NCBI GenBank assembly: GCA_017528085.1
Contig: JAFXPH010000003.1
Location: 1 to 53,594, forward strand
Reading direction: 5' to 3'
DNA length: 53,594 nucleotides
Origin: Clostridia bacterium
GTDB taxonomy: Bacteria > Bacillota > Clostridia > TANB77 > CAG-508
Shown here: positions 16,624 to 26,500 of the stretch, in pieces
How the letters are laid out: each line of letters opens with the position of its first letter
How positions within the stretch are numbered: position 1 is the stretch's first letter
The notes under the pieces: generated by a model
The model's input: the letters and a program-made list of their open reading frames with translations, nothing else
Told to the model about the DNA's origin: nothing
Database searches by the model: none
Program-made: the position numbers and the translations under genes

Positions 16624-17475
16624 TTACATATTATTTTGCATTTTTGTTGCTTTTACAACATTGTTCATAAGCATTGCAATTGTCATAGGACCAACCCCAC
16701 CTGGAACCGGTGTAATAAAACTTGCTTTTTTAGAAACATTTTCGAAATCTACATCTCCACATAGTTTTCCATTTTCGTCTCTATTCATCCCCACATCAAT
16801 CACAACTGCACCATCTTTTACCATATAGTCTTTAACAAATTTTGCCTTTCCCATAGCACAAATAACAATGTCGGCTTCTTTAATAATATCTTCTATATTC
16901 TTTGTTTTAGAATGGCATACAGTAACTGTAGCATTCTTTTTTAGCATACATTGTAGCATTGGTTTTCCTACAATGTTGCTTCTTCCAATGATAACTGCTC
17001 TTTTACCCTCAAGTTCTATGTTATATTCTTCAAACATTTTTACTATTCCATAAGGTGTACAGGCAATAAAACAGTCATCACCAATTGATAATTTTCCAAC
17101 ATTAATAGCATTGAAACCATCAACATCTTTTCTAGGATCTATAGTTTCAAAAGCTTCTCTAATATCTAAATGATCTGGTATCGGACTTTGAAGTAAAATA
17201 CCATTTACAGAATCATCTTCATTAAGTTTTTTAATAGTCCCTAATAATTCTTCTTGAGTAATACTTGATGGAAATAAAAATTCATCAAATTCTACTCCAA
17301 CCATTTCACAAGCTTTAGATTTATTTCTAACATATACTTGTGATGCTGGATCATCTCCAACAAGTATAACTGCAAGTTTAGGATTAATTCCTTTTTCTTT
17401 TAATGTATCTACTTCTTGTCTTAACTCTTCTTTTATTTTTTTAGCTAATGCTTTACCATCTATTAATGTTGTCAT
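16624..17475 (-). CDS. folD: Bifunctional methylenetetrahydrofolate dehydrogenase/cyclohydrolase
   Basis: A 283-residue cytosolic enzyme of one-carbon metabolism converting 5,10-methylene-THF to 10-formyl-THF. The catalytic pair is Tyr48/Lys52 in YVRNK. LLQSPIPDH, DVDGFNAINVG and the nucleotide-binding GRSNIVGKPM motif are present, and the end reads TPVPGGVGPMT. Length is standard. It follows the SH3b surface protein by two bases and is the last gene of the operon. Confidence 0.97.
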   Translation of the reverse strand: MTTLIDGKALAKKIKEELRQEVDTLKEKGINPKLAVILVGDDPASQVYVRNKSKACEMVGVEFDEFLFPSSITQEELLGTIKKLNEDDSVNGILLQSPIPDHLDIREAFETIDPRKDVDGFNAINVGKLSIGDDCFIACTPYGIVKMFEEYNIELEGKRAVIIGRSNIVGKPMLQCMLKKNATVTVCHSKTKNIEDIIKEADIVICAMGKAKFVKDYMVKDGAVVIDVGMNRDENGKLCGDVDFENVSKKASFITPVPGGVGPMTIAMLMNNVVKATKMQNNM

Positions 17476-17477
17476 TT

Positions 17478-19217
17478 TTAATTTTCCTTTTTAACTTTTT
17501 TAATAGCTACAATTGCTAGACCTGTTAAAGCAGCAATAATAGATAATGTATCTGCAATGTTATGTCCAACTTCTGGGATAACACCAATTTCACTATTTAG
17601 TGTTTCTAATTCTGTAGGAGTGTTATTCTCTACAACATTTTCAGGAACTTCATCTTTTTTATCTTCTAGATATGGAGATGATATATAAGCAACTTTTCCA
17701 TCGTAGTCTACTCTTATCCAACCATTATCTCCAATACCATTAACTGTTACATCTGTTCCTTTTTCTAATAATCCAAGTTTTGCACTAGATGTTGTCCAGC
17801 TTTCTCTTACATTGCAATTTTGTTTTGCAGTCATAACTTTTGTTACTTCTTCGAATTCTGGATCTTTTGGTTTTTCACTTGTTAAGAATCTTGTCATAAC
17901 ATATCCTTCGTTATTTCCAGATTTAATTTTTGACCAGCCATTATCTCCAACAGCAGTTCTCTTAACTTCTGTTCCTACCTCTAAGAATCCAATCTTATCA
18001 CTTGAAGTTGAATAACTCTTTCTAAAGTTACATCCTGTTCTTATATACATTGTGTCATTTTTATCTGTGAATTTTACTTCAACTTTTTCAGTTGTTAGAT
18101 ATTCTGAATATACATATCCATCTTTTCCATCATAAGTAACCAAAGACCAACCATTAGTTCCAACAGCTTTTCTCTTTAGTTCTGTTCCTCTTTGAAGAGT
18201 TGATATTTTCTCACTTGAAGTTGTATATCCTTTTCTAAAGTTACAAATTTCTGTTGTATAAACAGTATCGTTTGTATCTTTAAATGTTGTATTCGTATTT
18301 GTATTGTCTCCAGTTTTTTCTAAATATTTTGAAGACATATATCCTTGTTTACCATTAAATGTTACTCTAGACCATCCGTTACTTCCAATACCTGTTCTTA
18401 CACCTTCAGTTCCTTTAGAGATTGTATCTACTTTTGCGCTATCTGTTGTATAGTTTTGTCTTAAATTAACAGTTTCTAATGTTTTTACTTTCTCGTTTAC
18501 ATCTTGGAATGTAATTTGATCTGTTGGATTACCAGTGTCTGCTTTAATATATTGTGAAGACATATATCCTGATTTTCCATTAAATGTAACTTTGCTCCAT
18601 CCGTTATTTCCAACGCCTGTTCTTGTTCCTTTAGTTCCTTTTGCAATTTTTTCAATTATTGAAGCATTCGTATTTGCATCTGATCTTAAATTAACTGTTT
18701 CAGTTGTTACTACTGCCTCATTTACATTTGAATAAGTTGCATCTGGTGTTGGAGTTGGTGTTGGTGTAGGTGTAGGTGTTGGTGTTGGAGTTGTATTAGT
18801 AGGTGTTGTATTAGTATTTGTATCTCCACCACTTACTGTAAAGTTCTTTGTAATTGTTTCTGTTGAATTTAACACCTTAGCATTTGCATCAACTAACTTA
18901 ATTTCTGAAATAGTTACTGTGCCTGTTCCAGAATAAGCAGCCTTTATTGTATGATTTATAGTATTAGTAAAATCATCATTTCCTTTAAATGATGCATATG
19001 TTTTACTATTTACTGAATTTGCTTTATCAAATTTAACTGTAACATTAAAACTATATCCAAAAGTATCAGCAGGTATATTAATTGTTGCTGTTAAATTGTC
19101 TCCTAACTTTGGACTATTTACACTTACTGATAATTCAGAAGCTTCTGAAAAAGTTGTAAGTGAAAATAGTATACATATACTTAATAATATTACTATTAGT
19201 GATTTTAATTTTTTCAT
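17478..19217 (-). CDS. Secreted surface protein with five SH3b domains and a C-terminal anchor
   Basis: A 579-residue protein. Signal peptide (1-27, cut likely after SEA); a beta-sandwich, cohesin-like domain (about 28-130); a Thr/Pro linker (about 132-158); then five bacterial SH3 domains of about 60 residues starting near 166, 241, 314, 385 and 458. Each has a conserved NxR...GW core (VNLR, NGW, GYM/V) known to bind wall peptides. The C-terminus has a PEVGHN motif, a hydrophobic helix and KKVKKEN, i.e. the layout of a sortase sorting signal with Val in place of the Thr of LPxTG. A sortase gene lies 37 bp upstream in the same operon. It is probably wall- or membrane-anchored; no enzymatic domain is seen. 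Confidence 0.85.
   Translation of the reverse strand: MKKLKSLIVILLSICILFSLTTFSEASELSVSVNSPKLGDNLTATINIPADTFGYSFNVTVKFDKANSVNSKTYASFKGNDDFTNTINHTIKAAYSGTGTVTISEIKLVDANAKVLNSTETITKNFTVSGGDTNTNTTPTNTTPTPTPTPTPTPTPTPDATYSNVNEAVVTTETVNLRSDANTNASIIEKIAKGTKGTRTGVGNNGWSKVTFNGKSGYMSSQYIKADTGNPTDQITFQDVNEKVKTLETVNLRQNYTTDSAKVDTISKGTEGVRTGIGSNGWSRVTFNGKQGYMSSKYLEKTGDNTNTNTTFKDTNDTVYTTEICNFRKGYTTSSEKISTLQRGTELKRKAVGTNGWSLVTYDGKDGYVYSEYLTTEKVEVKFTDKNDTMYIRTGCNFRKSYSTSSDKIGFLEVGTEVKRTAVGDNGWSKIKSGNNEGYVMTRFLTSEKPKDPEFEEVTKVMTAKQNCNVRESWTTSSAKLGLLEKGTDVTVNGIGDNGWIRVDYDGKVAYISSPYLEDKKDEVPENVVENNTPTELETLNSEIGVIPEVGHNIADTLSIIAALTGLAIVAIKKVKKEN
18745..18793 (-). repeat. Short tandem repeat encoding a Thr-Pro linker
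   Basis: Imperfect 6-bp repeats (GGTGTT/GGTGTA/GGAGTT on the plus strand) encode alternating Thr-Pro in the surface protein linker. Such tracts change length easily by slippage; in-frame steps of six bases would keep the protein intact. Confidence 0.8.
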
Positions 19218-19254
19218 ATTATCTACCCCTTAACTATTTTTTTACTCTCTTAAC

Positions 19255-19872
19255 TTAAACTTTATTAGATGTAGTTTCATCTATTCCAGTTTCAGTTACC
19301 TTTTCAGCTTTAACAACAAATCTTTGTGTACCTTCTGTATCACAAGTAATTAAAGTCATAACACATTTATCTGTGTTTTGAGTAAGTACAGTTAAATCTG
19401 TAGGTTCTATTGTATTTATTTCTGTGACTTGGTAATTAATTACGTCTCCATCAGGTTCTTTTACTGAGAATGTATCGCCTTTATTTATCTCAAATAATTT
19501 GCCAAATACATTATCATAATTATGTCCTACAACTGCGAAATTACCAACTGAATTAAGATTTCCACCATATAGTTTTCCTATACCTTTTTCTAATGCTTTA
19601 TCATCATAAGAATCTAGAATATATTGATTGATTCCTAAAGTTTCAAATTCGAATTCGCCTAAAACTTTAAAACCTTCAATCTCTTCTGGCATAATTCCTG
19701 TTTCTACTGGTGTTGGTTCTTCCTTTGGTTTATTCTTGATATGTTTAACCAATAAAACAGATCCAAATCCTATTCCAAAAAGTAATAAGAAAATAACTAT
19801 AACAAGTACAACCTTTTTATAGTTAATTGTTCGATATTCTCCCGAATAATCAGCGTGTTTTCCTCCTGACAT
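19255..19872 (-). CDS. Sortase, class uncertain (class D/E-like)
   Basis: A 205-residue membrane-anchored transpeptidase. Short cytosolic start, TM at about 20-43, then the sortase barrel with the full triad: His117 (VVGHNY), Cys177 (TLITC) and Arg184 (QRFVV). It lacks the long insertions of class B. An AAAGGGGG site precedes the ATG. It is encoded between uppP and the SH3b surface protein, which carries a variant sorting signal and is the likely substrate. A second, different sortase is encoded at 50671. Confidence 0.93.
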   Translation of the reverse strand: MSGGKHADYSGEYRTINYKKVVLVIVIFLLLFGIGFGSVLLVKHIKNKPKEEPTPVETGIMPEEIEGFKVLGEFEFETLGINQYILDSYDDKALEKGIGKLYGGNLNSVGNFAVVGHNYDNVFGKLFEINKGDTFSVKEPDGDVINYQVTEINTIEPTDLTVLTQNTDKCVMTLITCDTEGTQRFVVKAEKVTETGIDETTSNKV

Positions 19873-19892
19873 AACTTAAACCCCCTTTGAAT

Positions 19893-20696
19893 TTATCTTA
19901 TGACTAGTAATGCTATTATAATAATTCCAATTATTACTCTATAAATAGCAAATACTTTATAACTTCCTTTTTTCAAATAGTTCATTAAAAATTTAATAAC
20001 TATTAGTCCTACAACAAAGCTTGCTAGTATTCCAGCTATAAGTGGAATAGAAAAAGTAAATTTTGTTATATCAACCAATGCTGCAGCAGCAACTATTGGA
20101 GCAGCTAGTAAAAATGAATATCTAGCTGATGATTCTCTGTCGATTCCCATGCCTCTTGCAACTGTCATTGTAATACCTGAACGTGAAACTCCAGGAAAAG
20201 CAGCAGCTAGTGCTTGTGAAAGACCTATAATAAATGATTGTTTAAAATTCATTTGTTCAAATGAAGTATCTTGTTTTGCTTTCTTATCAACAATATAAAG
20301 AATTATACCCATTACTATTAAAGCTATAGCAATAAGTCCCATTTCAATCTTTATATTATCACCTATAAAGTGTTCTACCACTTTATCTAAAACAATACTT
20401 AATACTCCTGCTATAATTGTTGAAAAGAAAATGTACCAAAACATCTTCCCTTCGAATGTGTCTTCTTTTTTGAATACTTTTTTAAATCCTTTTGATATAA
20501 GATTAATCCAATCTTTATAAAAGAATATTAGCACTGCAAATAATGTTCCTATGTGTAGTGCAACATCAAAAGATTCTGATATTTCTTCCCATCCAAAAAC
20601 CCATGGGAATAAGTTTAAATGTGCTGAACTAGATACTGGTAAAAACTCTGTTAGTCCTTGTACTGTACCTAGTATTATTGCATGTATAAGATTCAT
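19893..20696 (-). CDS. uppP: Undecaprenyl-diphosphatase UppP/BacA
   Basis: A 267-residue polytopic membrane enzyme that dephosphorylates undecaprenyl diphosphate to recycle the wall-carrier lipid and can confer bacitracin tolerance. Signature motifs are QGLTEFLPVSSSAHL at the N-terminus (catalytic Glu/Ser) and PGVSRSGIT in the middle. Length is normal. It begins four bases after dpaA. Confidence 0.97.
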   Translation of the reverse strand: MNLIHAIILGTVQGLTEFLPVSSSAHLNLFPWVFGWEEISESFDVALHIGTLFAVLIFFYKDWINLISKGFKKVFKKEDTFEGKMFWYIFFSTIIAGVLSIVLDKVVEHFIGDNIKIEMGLIAIALIVMGIILYIVDKKAKQDTSFEQMNFKQSFIIGLSQALAAAFPGVSRSGITMTVARGMGIDRESSARYSFLLAAPIVAAAALVDITKFTFSIPLIAGILASFVVGLIVIKFLMNYLKKGSYKVFAIYRVIIGIIIIALLVIR

Positions 20697-20700
20697 CTAC

Positions 20701-21582
20701 TTAGTCTCCTATTTCCTCTAATACGTGATATAAAGTATCTCTTATAAATTCAGCTGATGTAAGTGGTGCAACTTTTACTGGAAGTGAAAGTGCCCAAACT
20801 ACTTTAACATTATTTTCTTTTGCTGCATTTCTATCAATTCCACCTGGATTAGAAGCAAGGTCAACTACTACAACATCTTTCTTTAGTAATTTTACTCTAT
20901 TTGCATCTAATATTTGAAATGGAATTGTATTTACTATGATGTCAAACTTTCCAAGTTCATTATCTAAATTGTTTAAATGAATTGGTTCATAGCCATAAGC
21001 TTTGATCCAAGCAATATCTTCATCTTTTCTTGCTTCGCAATATACTTTAGCACCTATTCCAGAAAGCATCTTTGATAATACTTTACCAACTCTACCAAAT
21101 CCCATGACAAGAATATTATTTCCATGTAATGTTCTTTGTGTTTCTTGCATTGCTATTTGGATTGTTCCTTCAGCAGTAGCTATAGTATTTAGAACTGTAA
21201 ACTCTTCTCTTTTTTGAAGATCTATTATCTCAATATTATTTTCTTCTAACTTTTCTTTAATATTGATATTACCTGAAATTAAGCATTTTCCTCTTAATGC
21301 TTCAAGTACAGCATCAATCTCTATTTTGTTTCTGCCAAATGGTGCAGACAAATTCTTTCTATCACTTGAGAATGGAATAGGTCCTACAACAACTTTAGAA
21401 TAACTTACAGTTTCTTGAATTGTTGGACACATTTCAACGTTTTCTAGTGATAGTAGTTCTTCTGCTCCTTCTAATCCATAAGTATAGATTTTATATCCGT
21501 CGTCGTGAAGCATTTCAATTAATTTAATTATGCGATAATCTCCACCAATAATAGATATTACTTTTTTCATTTTAAACACCAA
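20701..21582 (-). CDS. dpaA: Dipicolinate synthase subunit A (spore cortex metabolite)
   Basis: A protein of about 290 residues resembling B. subtilis SpoVFA/DpaA, which with DpaB makes dipicolinic acid, the calcium-chelating compound of the spore core. An N-terminal Rossmann-like part (ISIIGGDYR) leads to the hallmark TAEGTIQIAMQET, a NAD(P)-binding VMGFGRVGK loop, VDLASNPGG and LPVKVAPLTSAEFI (usually LPGKVAP). Start choice: TTG 21582, GTG 21579 and ATG 21570 are in frame; AAAGG is best spaced for GTG. The usual partner dpaB is not adjacent. It implies a sporulation history for the lineage. Confidence 0.88.
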   Translation of the reverse strand: MVFKMKKVISIIGGDYRIIKLIEMLHDDGYKIYTYGLEGAEELLSLENVEMCPTIQETVSYSKVVVGPIPFSSDRKNLSAPFGRNKIEIDAVLEALRGKCLISGNINIKEKLEENNIEIIDLQKREEFTVLNTIATAEGTIQIAMQETQRTLHGNNILVMGFGRVGKVLSKMLSGIGAKVYCEARKDEDIAWIKAYGYEPIHLNNLDNELGKFDIIVNTIPFQILDANRVKLLKKDVVVVDLASNPGGIDRNAAKENNVKVVWALSLPVKVAPLTSAEFIRDTLYHVLEEIGD

Positions 21583-21611
21583 AACCTTTCAATATATTTT
21601 TCTTCTGAATA

Positions 21612-23018
21612 TTATAATCTTTGTTTTTGTTCTCTTTCGCCCTTTTGTTTTTCTTTTTCTTTTATTATCTCTTCTTTCTTTATTTCTTCAGCTAAGATAT
21701 GTCTTATTTCTTCTTTTTCTCTTTCGAGCTTTTCTTCCTTTTCTATTTCCTCTTCTTCTTTTCTTTTTTCTCTTTCGAAGATTTCATTTAACCTATCTTC
21801 AATATGTTTTTTATTATTGTTCTCAACCATATTTTCAACAAGTGAGCTTGCTTCTTCTAGATACTCTCTAGCTTTCTTTTCTTGAATTTCTAATGGTTCA
21901 AGATCCTCATCTTCTTCTTTTTCGCCATCTGTAAAGTATTTTTCTTTTTCAACTTCTTCAGCCTCTTCATCTTTTTCTTTATCTTCAACTTTTACAGATA
22001 CTGTTATATATGACTTAATTGGACCAAATATTTTTTCTTTATTTGCTTTATAAAGAAGTTTTGGTTCAAGTTCAATTGCCTTATTTAAAAATGTAATAGC
22101 CTTATCTTTCTCACCCTTTAGCATATATATTTTTGCCATTTGATAATATGCCATTGGTTCTAGCTCACCATACATACACTCTTCAAAATATTTCTCTGCA
22201 GCATCTAGTTCTTTTTGCATTAATGCAATTAAACCTAAATTGTAGTGTGCACCGTATAGTCTATGGTTAATCTCTGCTGCTTTTTCATACATCTCTTTAG
22301 CCATTTGGAAATCGCTAAGCATTGTATATACGATTCCTAAGTTATAATACAAATCGAAATCTAAATGTCTAAACTTAAGTGCATCTTGGTAAACTGTAAT
22401 AGCTTCTTTATATCTTTCTTGTTCACAAAGAAGTTCTCCAAGCATAATTGAAGCTTCGTATTCATCTGGACTATTTTTAAGTAATGTCTCTAACATTTGA
22501 ATTGCTTCATCTTTTTTGCCAAGTTCCTTAAGAAGTGCTGCAATCTTGAAATATGATTTTGTATCATTTGGTCTTTGATCAATTGCTTCTACATACTCAT
22601 CAATTGCTCTTCTCATTCCGCCTTCTTTTTCATATATTTCTGCTAATAACTTATGACCTAAATATGAGTCTTTGTATTTATCACATAGCTTTAGAAGTAT
22701 TGCCTTTGCAGTCTTTTTATCTCCAATAAATAAGCAGAACTTAGCTGCAACACAACTAAATATCTCTGAGAAATTAACTCCATATATTTCAACTATTATT
22801 ATTACGATAGGAATAACAATTGCAAAAACATATTTAATAATTGTAAAAGCTAAGTTAGCTTCAATTCCAAGTTTAATCTCAACAAAACTTATGCAAATTC
22901 CTATTGCTTCTAACAATAATATTGATACATAATTACTATCATTTTTTCTTAATATTTTAAAAAATATTATTATAAATAAGGAAACTGCTAATAAATTGAA
23001 TACAAGTTCTTCAATCAC
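21612..23018 (-). CDS. Membrane-anchored TPR protein with a charged coiled-coil tail
   Basis: A 468-residue protein with three hydrophobic N-terminal segments (about 1-80), then roughly six to seven tetratricopeptide repeats (about 110-335) with typical A/Y/G/A spacing (e.g. YYNLGIVYTML, HYNLGLIALM). The last 120 residues are Glu/Lys-rich coiled coil. TPR regions are protein-interaction scaffolds; the partner is unknown. GTG start, supported by AAAGGAGG nine bases upstream. First gene of the six-gene operon ending with folD. Confidence 0.85.
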   Translation of the reverse strand: MIEELVFNLLAVSLFIIIFFKILRKNDSNYVSILLLEAIGICISFVEIKLGIEANLAFTIIKYVFAIVIPIVIIIVEIYGVNFSEIFSCVAAKFCLFIGDKKTAKAILLKLCDKYKDSYLGHKLLAEIYEKEGGMRRAIDEYVEAIDQRPNDTKSYFKIAALLKELGKKDEAIQMLETLLKNSPDEYEASIMLGELLCEQERYKEAITVYQDALKFRHLDFDLYYNLGIVYTMLSDFQMAKEMYEKAAEINHRLYGAHYNLGLIALMQKELDAAEKYFEECMYGELEPMAYYQMAKIYMLKGEKDKAITFLNKAIELEPKLLYKANKEKIFGPIKSYITVSVKVEDKEKDEEAEEVEKEKYFTDGEKEEDEDLEPLEIQEKKAREYLEEASSLVENMVENNNKKHIEDRLNEIFEREKRKEEEEIEKEEKLEREKEEIRHILAEEIKKEEIIKEKEKQKGEREQKQRL

Positions 23019-23082
23019 TATAGATTTCCTCCTTTTCCAACATCCGTTTTAATTAAAAATTTTACTCTCTAATTTTGTCGTT

Positions 23083-23111
23083 ATTATATCATAACAGCTA
23101 TTTTTATACAA
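23083..23111 (-). promoter_or_regulatory. Promoter of the TPR-dpaA-uppP-sortase-SH3b-folD operon
   Basis: Minus strand TTGTAT (23111-23106), 17-nt spacer ending in TGA, TATAAT (23088-23083): an extended -10 sigma-A promoter. No sporulation-type box is evident despite dpaA in the operon. Confidence 0.75.
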
Positions 23112-23162
23112 GGTTTTAGAGCTTTAAATAATGATAAAAAAATGCTAAAAAAATGCACAAAA

Positions 23163-23185
23163 AACGGGGTAAAATTTACCCCGTT
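23163..23185 (-). terminator. Terminator of the pyrH-to-DUF1294 cluster
   Basis: Strong GC-rich stem AACGGGGTAAA / TTTACCCCGTT, flanked by A-runs and T-runs, directly after the stop of the DUF1294 gene. Confidence 0.93.
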
Positions 23186-23192
23186 TTTTTAC

Positions 23193-23498
23193 CTAAATAT
23201 AAAAGAATTTTAAATACACAAATGCTATTATTTCACAAATTAAAATTGTAGGCATTCCAACTGTAAAATATAACTTTTTAGTCTTATGTCTAAATAGATA
23301 CATTCCCAGTATCGTTCCAAAGCCTCCACCTAAAAGGCATAAAGTGAAAAGTGTTTTTTCTGGTGTCCTCCACATATCCTTTTTAGCATAAAACTTATCA
23401 AGTCCCATTGCTAGAAATCCAATACAATTAATAACTAGCAAATATATTATTAAATTCTTAGTGCTTACACTATTTAATAATTCAGCTATATAATCCAT
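23193..23498 (-). CDS. DUF1294 family small membrane protein
   Basis: A 101-residue protein with three predicted TM helices and the family hallmarks DKFYAKKDMWRTPE, LGGGFGTILGM and RHKTKKLYF. Function unknown. The longer in-frame reading begins at a TTG, but TAGGAGA sits just before the ATG at 23498, which fixes the start eight bases after the polC stop codon. Last gene of the cluster. Confidence 0.85.
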   Translation of the reverse strand: MDYIAELLNSVSTKNLIIYLLVINCIGFLAMGLDKFYAKKDMWRTPEKTLFTLCLLGGGFGTILGMYLFRHKTKKLYFTVGMPTILICEIIAFVYLKFFYI

Positions 23499-23505
23499 AA
23501 TTCTC

Positions 23506-26500
23506 CTATACAAAGAATGACAATTGATTTGATTTTGTCATACCTTTTAAACAACCAAATTTTTCCAAAAGTTCAGTAACTGATTTTCCTATCTTAGATC
23601 TTGATTGCATATCTTCTATGCACTCAAATGGTTCTTCTAGTCTTGCTGCGTAAATACTATTTGCAGCTACATCTCCAAGACCTGCAATTGAATTTAATGG
23701 TGGTCTTATTTTACCATCCTCAATTTGGAATTTTGTTGCATGTGATTTATATAAATCTATTGGTAAGAATTCAAATCCTCTTTCATAAAACTCATGAACC
23801 ATTTCCAAATCTTCATACATTTGCTTATCTTTTGGAGTTGCATCATTTCCTAAATTATTTATTTCTTTCATCTTATCGTCGCATACTTTTTTACCATTAA
23901 TCATAAACTCTGCATCAAAAACATTTGCTCTTATAGAGAAATATGCACAATAATATGCAAGTGGAATATGAACCTTAAACCATGCAATTCTAAAAGCATT
24001 AGTAACGTATGCTGCAGCATGAGCTTTAGGGAACATGTACTTAATCTTTTGACAAGAACCAATATACCAATCTGGTACATCATGTTCTTTCATAGTAGCT
24101 TTATATTCTTCCCATTTTGGTTCTTTACCTTTAGCAACTTTACCTTTACGAACAGACTCCATTATCTTGAATGCAACACCTGGCTCTAGTCCTTTTTTCA
24201 TAAGGTAAATCATAATATCATCCCTACAGCAGATAGCCTCTTGAAGAGTTACTGTTCCAGCTTGGATAAGACTTTGAGCATTTCCCAACCATACATCAGT
24301 ACCATGTGATAAACCAGAAATTCTAATTAGTTCATCAAAAGTTGTTGGAAGTGTATCTAAAAGCATTCCTCTAGCAAATGGTGTACCATACTCTGGTATA
24401 CCAAATGTACCAACTTTTGAATTAATTTGCTCAGGAGTTACTCCTAAAGCATCTGTACTATTGAAAATACTCATTGTTTTTTTATCATCAAGTGGAATAT
24501 CTGTAGGTGCAATTCCTGTTAGGTCCTGAAGCATACGAATAACTGTAGGATCATCATGACCTAGAATATCTAATTTTAATAGGTTTGAATCTATAGAGTG
24601 ATAATCAAAGTGAGTAGTTATAATATCACTATCAGGGTCATCTGCAGGGTGTTGTACTGGAGTAAATTCAAATATTTCTCTTCCTTTTGGTACAACTATA
24701 ATTCCTCCAGGGTGCTGTCCTGTTGTCCTTTTAATACCTGTACATCCAACTGCAATTCTTGCAATCTCTGCATTTGGATATAATTTTCCTCTATCTTCAA
24801 AATAATTTTTAACATAACCAAAAGCTGTTTTGTCAGCAACAGTACCAACTGTTCCAGCTTTAAATGTTGTTCCTTTTCCAAATATAACTTCTGTATATTT
24901 GTGGGCTTTTGCTTGATATTCTCCAGAGAAGTTTAAGTCAATATCAGGCTCTTTGTCACCATTGAATCCTAAGAAAGTTTCAAATGGGATATCCATACCA
25001 TCTTTAACAAGCTTTTCTCCACATTTTGGACAGTCTTTATCTGGAAGGTCGAATCCATTTGGAACACCATAGTCTGTAAAATCAGAGTATTTACAATTTG
25101 GACATCTGTAATGAGGTTGAAGTGAATTAACTTCAGTAATACCTGTCATAAATGCTACTAGTGATGAACCAACAGATCCTCTTGAACCTACTATGTATCC
25201 ATCTTCATTTGATTTCCAAACTAACTTTTGAGCAATAATATACATAACGGAATATCCATTATTAATAATAGAATTAAGCTCTTTATCAAGTCTTGTTTGA
25301 ACTATTTCAGGAAGTGGATCTCCATATAATTTATGTGCTTTCTCATAAGCTATATCTTTAATTGCTTGCTCACAACCTTTAATGTGTGGTGGGCATTTTT
25401 CAGGTGAAATTGGATGAATATATTCAATTTCATCTGCAATTTTATTTGTATTAGTTACAACTACTTCGTAAGCTTTATCTTCTCCTAAGTAGCTAAACTC
25501 TTCAAGCATTTCATTTGTTGTCCTTAAATATAAAGGAGCTTGCATATCGCAATCTTGATATTTTTGTCCTGCTTGAATTATTCTTCTATAGATTTCATCT
25601 TGTGGGTCCATAAAGTGAACATCACATGTTGCGCAAACTGGAATATTTAGTTTTTCCCCTAATTCCACAACTTTTCTGTTGAAATCTCTTAATGCTTCAT
25701 CATCTTCTGCTATACCTTCTCTAACCATATACTCATTGTTTCCAATTGGTTGGATTTCCAAGTAGTCATAGTATGAAGCAATTTGTTCTAATTCTTCTTC
25801 AGATCTACCATTTACAATTGCTCTAAATAGTTCACCTTGTTCACAGGCAGAACCTAAAATTAATCCTTCTCTATACTTATCAAGCATAGATTTTAATATT
25901 CTTGGCTTTTTATAGAAGTAGTCTAAATGTGAATATGAAACGAGTTTATATAAATTCTTTAGACCTACATAATTTTTTGCATAAATAACTATGTGGTATG
26001 ATGGAAGTTTTTTATAATCAGCCTCAAAAGCATTAATAAAATCATCTATTGTCTTTCCATCTTTTTCCTTAGTATTTTCTATCATTATGTTAAATACTTG
26101 AACTAGAGTTTTAACATCGTCTAAAGCACGGTGAGCAACCTCTACTTCAATATTTAATTTCTCAGCAATAAAGCCTAATCTATATCTTGAAAAATCAGGG
26201 AACATTGCTCTTGCAAGTCTTAGAGTATCAACATATGTATATTCAAATGGAATACCAAGTTGCTCACAATTGTATTTCATAAATCCAATATCAAAGTCAG
26301 CATTATGTGCAACTAAAACAGAGTCACCCATAAACTCTAAAATCTTTGGCATTACTTTATCAATAGTCTCTGCATCTTTAACCATTTCATCAGTAATATG
26401 AGTAACATTAACTACTTCTTCTGGAATTGGCTTTTCAGGATTTACAAAACATTCAAATGTGTCGATTATCTCTCCACCTTTAATTTTTATAATACCAACT

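Noticed and set aside
18745..18793. Simple repeat as a regulatory or mobile element
   Set aside because: It is in frame and encodes a Thr-Pro linker of a surface protein.
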